This document shows positions 30,289 to 32,092 of a DNA stretch of 32,092 nucleotides, piece after piece. The position numbers and the translations under genes are program-made. The notes beneath the pieces are model-generated. The model did no database searches. It saw only the letters and a program-made list of their open reading frames with translations, and was not told where the DNA came from. This DNA comes from Microbacterium sp. UFMG61 (lineage in GTDB: Bacteria > Actinomycetota > Actinomycetes > Actinomycetales > Microbacteriaceae): the NCBI RefSeq assembly GCF_015354505.1, contig NZ_JACAFP010000019.1, positions 1-32,092 on the forward strand, read 5' to 3'. Each line of letters begins with the position of its first letter. The stretch's first letter is position 1.

Positions 30289-30891
30289 ATGTCCGTCCGC
30301 ACACCTGATCCCGATCCCGAGCCCGAAGACGGCCTCGGAGGCTTCGACGACGCGCAGTCGCCGTCTCGCGACGGCAACCCCGGCTGGCTCAGCGACTTCG
30401 AGCTCGAAGAGGCACGCCGTCGGCTGCCGATGCTCTACGTCGAGGCGATTCCGGTGCGCACCGACGGGTCCGGCCAGGTGACCGAGATCGGCATCCTGCT
30501 GCGATCCACCCCGCTCGGGGAGATGACCCGCACCATCGTGTCGGGTCGGGTGCGCTTCGGCGAGACGATCCGCGACGCGCTCTTCCGCCACGTCGAGAAC
30601 GACCTCGGCCCCATGGCGTTCCCGCTGCTGCCGCCGCAGCCGCTGCCGTTCACGGTGGCCGAGTACTTCCCGATCCCTGGCGTCAGCGCCTACCACGACG
30701 ACCGGCAGCACGCCGTGTCCCTGGCCTTCGTGGTGCCCGTGACGGGCACCTGCGAGCCTCGTCAGGACGCGCTCGAGGTCACCTGGTTCTCACCCGAGGC
30801 CGCCGGTTCCGACGCGGTCGCCGCCGAGATGGAGGGCGGCCGAGGCACGCTCATCCGTCAGGCGCTCGCGAACCTCGGACTGCTGCGGTAG
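30289..30891 (+). CDS. NUDIX-fold protein with degenerate box (DUF4916-like)
   Basis: A 200-residue protein. After a disordered acidic Pro-rich N-terminus (DPDPEPEDG), a NUDIX-like domain begins around PGWLSDFELEEARRRLPMLYVEAIPV. The box spans 86-108 with the exact GX5EX7RxUxxxxGU spacing (Gly86, Glu92, Arg100, Gly107), but the RE is Arg-His101 and the EE is Asn104-Asp105. Two of the catalytic metal-binding glutamates are therefore replaced. This suits the DUF4916 / NUDIX hydrolase family protein group of actinobacteria. It may bind rather than hydrolyse nucleoside diphosphate compounds. Expression likely from its own promoter; ends at the strong hairpin 30933-30965. Confidence 0.8.
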   Translation: MSVRTPDPDPEPEDGLGGFDDAQSPSRDGNPGWLSDFELEEARRRLPMLYVEAIPVRTDGSGQVTEIGILLRSTPLGEMTRTIVSGRVRFGETIRDALFRHVENDLGPMAFPLLPPQPLPFTVAEYFPIPGVSAYHDDRQHAVSLAFVVPVTGTCEPRQDALEVTWFSPEAAGSDAVAAEMEGGRGTLIRQALANLGLLR

Positions 30892-30932
30892 CGGCAGATC
30901 CGGCGCAGCCGCACAGGCTGGCGCAGACGCGA

Positions 30933-30965
30933 AGACCCACCGTCACGACTCGTGACGGTGGGTCT
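30933..30965. terminator. Strong bidirectional hairpin terminator
   Basis: A perfect inverted repeat with 16-bp arms (AGACCCACCGTCACGA and its complement) and a single central C between the convergent NUDIX and threonine aldolase genes. The tip bases must open to form a loop. No T-tract. Confidence 0.85.
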
Positions 30966-30996
30966 CTGCGTATGCTCGGGCGTCGCGGCCCGAGGC

Positions 30997-32064
30997 TCAG
31001 CGCGTGGTGAGGCGACCGAGCTCGGCGACGAAGGCGTCGACGTCGGACTCCTCGGTGTCGAAGCCGCACATCCAGCGCACCTCGTTGCGCGCGGCATCCC
31101 AGTCGTAGAAGCGGAACGACTCGCGCAGCTGATCGGCGATGCCGTCGGGCAGCTGGGCGAACACGCCGTTGGCCTGCGTGGGCTGCGTGAACGTGACGCC
31201 GTCGATCGTGCCGGCCGCGATGCCGGCCTCGATCGAGCCGCGCAGCCGCTGAGCCATCGCGTTCGCGTGCTGGGCGTTGCGCAGCCACAGGTCGCCCTCG
31301 AGCAGGGCGATCAGCTGAGCCGACACGAAGCGCATCTTCGACGACAGCTGCATGTTGAACTTGCGCGAGTACTGCAGGCCGTTCGACGCCTCGGGGTTGA
31401 GCACGACGATCGCCTCGCCGAGCATGGCGCCGTTCTTGGTACCTCCGAAGCTCAGCACGTCGACTCCGGCATCGCGGGTGAACGCGCGCAGCGGCACGTC
31501 GAGGGCGGCGGCCGCGTTCGAGATGCGAGCGCCGTCGAGATGCAGGGTCATGCCGCGCTCGTGCGCGTGGTCTGCGAGGGCACGGATCTCGTCGACCGAG
31601 TACAGGGTGCCGAGCTCGGTCGACTGGGTGATCGAGACGACGAGCGGCTGCGCGCGGTGCTCATCGCCCCAGCCCCAGGCCTCGCGGTCGACGAGCTCGG
31701 GAGTGAGCTTGCCGTTCTCGGTGGGCACGGCGAGGATCTTGAAGCCCCCGATCTTCTCGGGTGCTCCGCCCTCGTCGACGTTGATGTGCGCGGTGGATGC
31801 CGCGATCACGGCGCCCCAGCGAGGCAGCATCGACTGCAGGCCGGTGACGTTCGCGCCGGTGCCGTTGAAGACCGGGTAGGCCTCGACGCCGTCGCCGAAG
31901 CGCGAGCGGAAGACCTCCTGCAGGCGTGCCGTGTAGGCGTCTTCGCCGTACGCGACCTGATGGCCGCCGTTCGCCGCCGCGATGGCCGCGAGGACCTCGG
32001 GGTGGACGCCGGAATAGTTGTCACTGGCGAAGCCCCGGATCGCGGGGTCATGCTGAATGCTCAC
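30997..32064 (-). CDS. ltaE: Low-specificity L-threonine aldolase
   Basis: PLP enzyme of 355 residues that splits L-threonine or allo-threonine to glycine and acetaldehyde. Motifs: GFASDNYSGVHPEVLAAI at the start, YGEDAYTARLQ, His93 in TAHINVDEGG (stacks on the cofactor), HLDGARISNAA with Asp177 and Arg180, and the PLP Lys210 in SFGGTKNGAM. Length is normal and the gene is complete in the window. GTG at 32064 lies six bases after TAGGCT at 32071-32076, which fixes the start. It is convergent with the NUDIX gene across the hairpin at 30933-30965. Confidence 0.93.
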   Translation of the reverse strand: MSIQHDPAIRGFASDNYSGVHPEVLAAIAAANGGHQVAYGEDAYTARLQEVFRSRFGDGVEAYPVFNGTGANVTGLQSMLPRWGAVIAASTAHINVDEGGAPEKIGGFKILAVPTENGKLTPELVDREAWGWGDEHRAQPLVVSITQSTELGTLYSVDEIRALADHAHERGMTLHLDGARISNAAAALDVPLRAFTRDAGVDVLSFGGTKNGAMLGEAIVVLNPEASNGLQYSRKFNMQLSSKMRFVSAQLIALLEGDLWLRNAQHANAMAQRLRGSIEAGIAAGTIDGVTFTQPTQANGVFAQLPDGIADQLRESFRFYDWDAARNEVRWMCGFDTEESDVDAFVAELGRLTTR

Positions 32065-32070
32065 CGCACA

Positions 32071-32076
32071 AGCCTA
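32071..32076 (-). promoter_or_regulatory. -10 box of a leaderless promoter for threonine aldolase
   Basis: TAGGCT on the minus strand, spacer TGTGCG, then GTG at 32064. Nearly the same 15 bases occur at 8463-8477. Confidence 0.6.
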
Positions 32077-32092
32077 CGGCCCGCCCCTGCCC

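Overview
The window looks like chromosomal DNA of a high-GC Gram-positive actinobacterium, most probably Microbacteriaceae and likely Microbacterium or a close relative. This rests on the very high GC content, the strong G/C third-position bias, many GTG starts, many apparently leaderless genes with a TANNNT box exactly six bases before the start codon, and several lineage-typical small families (DUF6157-like, DUF6412-like, DUF7882-like, and a DUF4916-type NUDIX protein). No rRNA, tRNA, phage, transposase or CRISPR array was seen. I find 31 protein genes, packed tightly on both strands.

Layout. 1-5731 (+): a phosphonate uptake and catabolism operon that probably continues upstream. It encodes PhnC ATPase, a fused double PhnE permease, an FAD amine oxidase-like enzyme, a phosphonatase-like HAD hydrolase and a zinc alcohol dehydrogenase, mostly with 4-bp start/stop overlaps. 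A strong hairpin ends it. 5807-8384: a CinA-C/PncC-like protein and an FHA-domain protein (-), then a small unknown conserved protein and a YghA-like short-chain dehydrogenase (+). 8475-13677: DMT exporter and GNAT acetyltransferase (+), YidC paralogue with a DUF6412-like protein (-), nitronate monooxygenase (+), PurU (-), and an unknown protein (+). 13727-18038 (-): glutamine amidotransferase-like protein, LysR-type ligand-binding domain without HTH, hexapeptide beta-helix protein, Nei-type DNA glycosylase, EI24-family membrane protein and a HAD phosphatase. 18296-21840 (+): a UTRA-type GntR regulator and a large secreted, sortase-anchored metallophosphoesterase. 21956-32064: Lhr helicase (-), DUF6157 (+), an ABC-F protein with a long structured leader (-), an acidic repeat membrane protein (+), a phospholipase/carboxylesterase (-), a degenerate NUDIX protein (+) and L-threonine aldolase (-).

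How the genes work together. The clearest functional unit is 101-5731. PhnC/PhnE would import an organophosphonate, the FAD enzyme and the dehydrogenase would convert it to a carbonyl compound, and the hydrolase, which keeps the nucleophilic Asp and Schiff-base Lys of PhnX, would break the C-P bond. No transaminase (PhnW) is present in the window, so the oxidase may supply the aldehyde. A second possible phosphate-related neighbourhood is 17337-21840 (HAD phosphatase, divergent GntR/UTRA regulator, secreted phosphoesterase). The rest is housekeeping or stress-related content in which genes are often expressed from their own compact leaderless promoters.

The most unusual observations are the fixed-geometry leaderless promoters, a pair of interlocked divergent promoters at 11191-11219, a 20-bp box shared by two separated genes, tandem duplications placed at protein termini, a dispersed REP-like element inserted in frame in the Lhr helicase, and an attenuator-like leader before the ABC-F gene.
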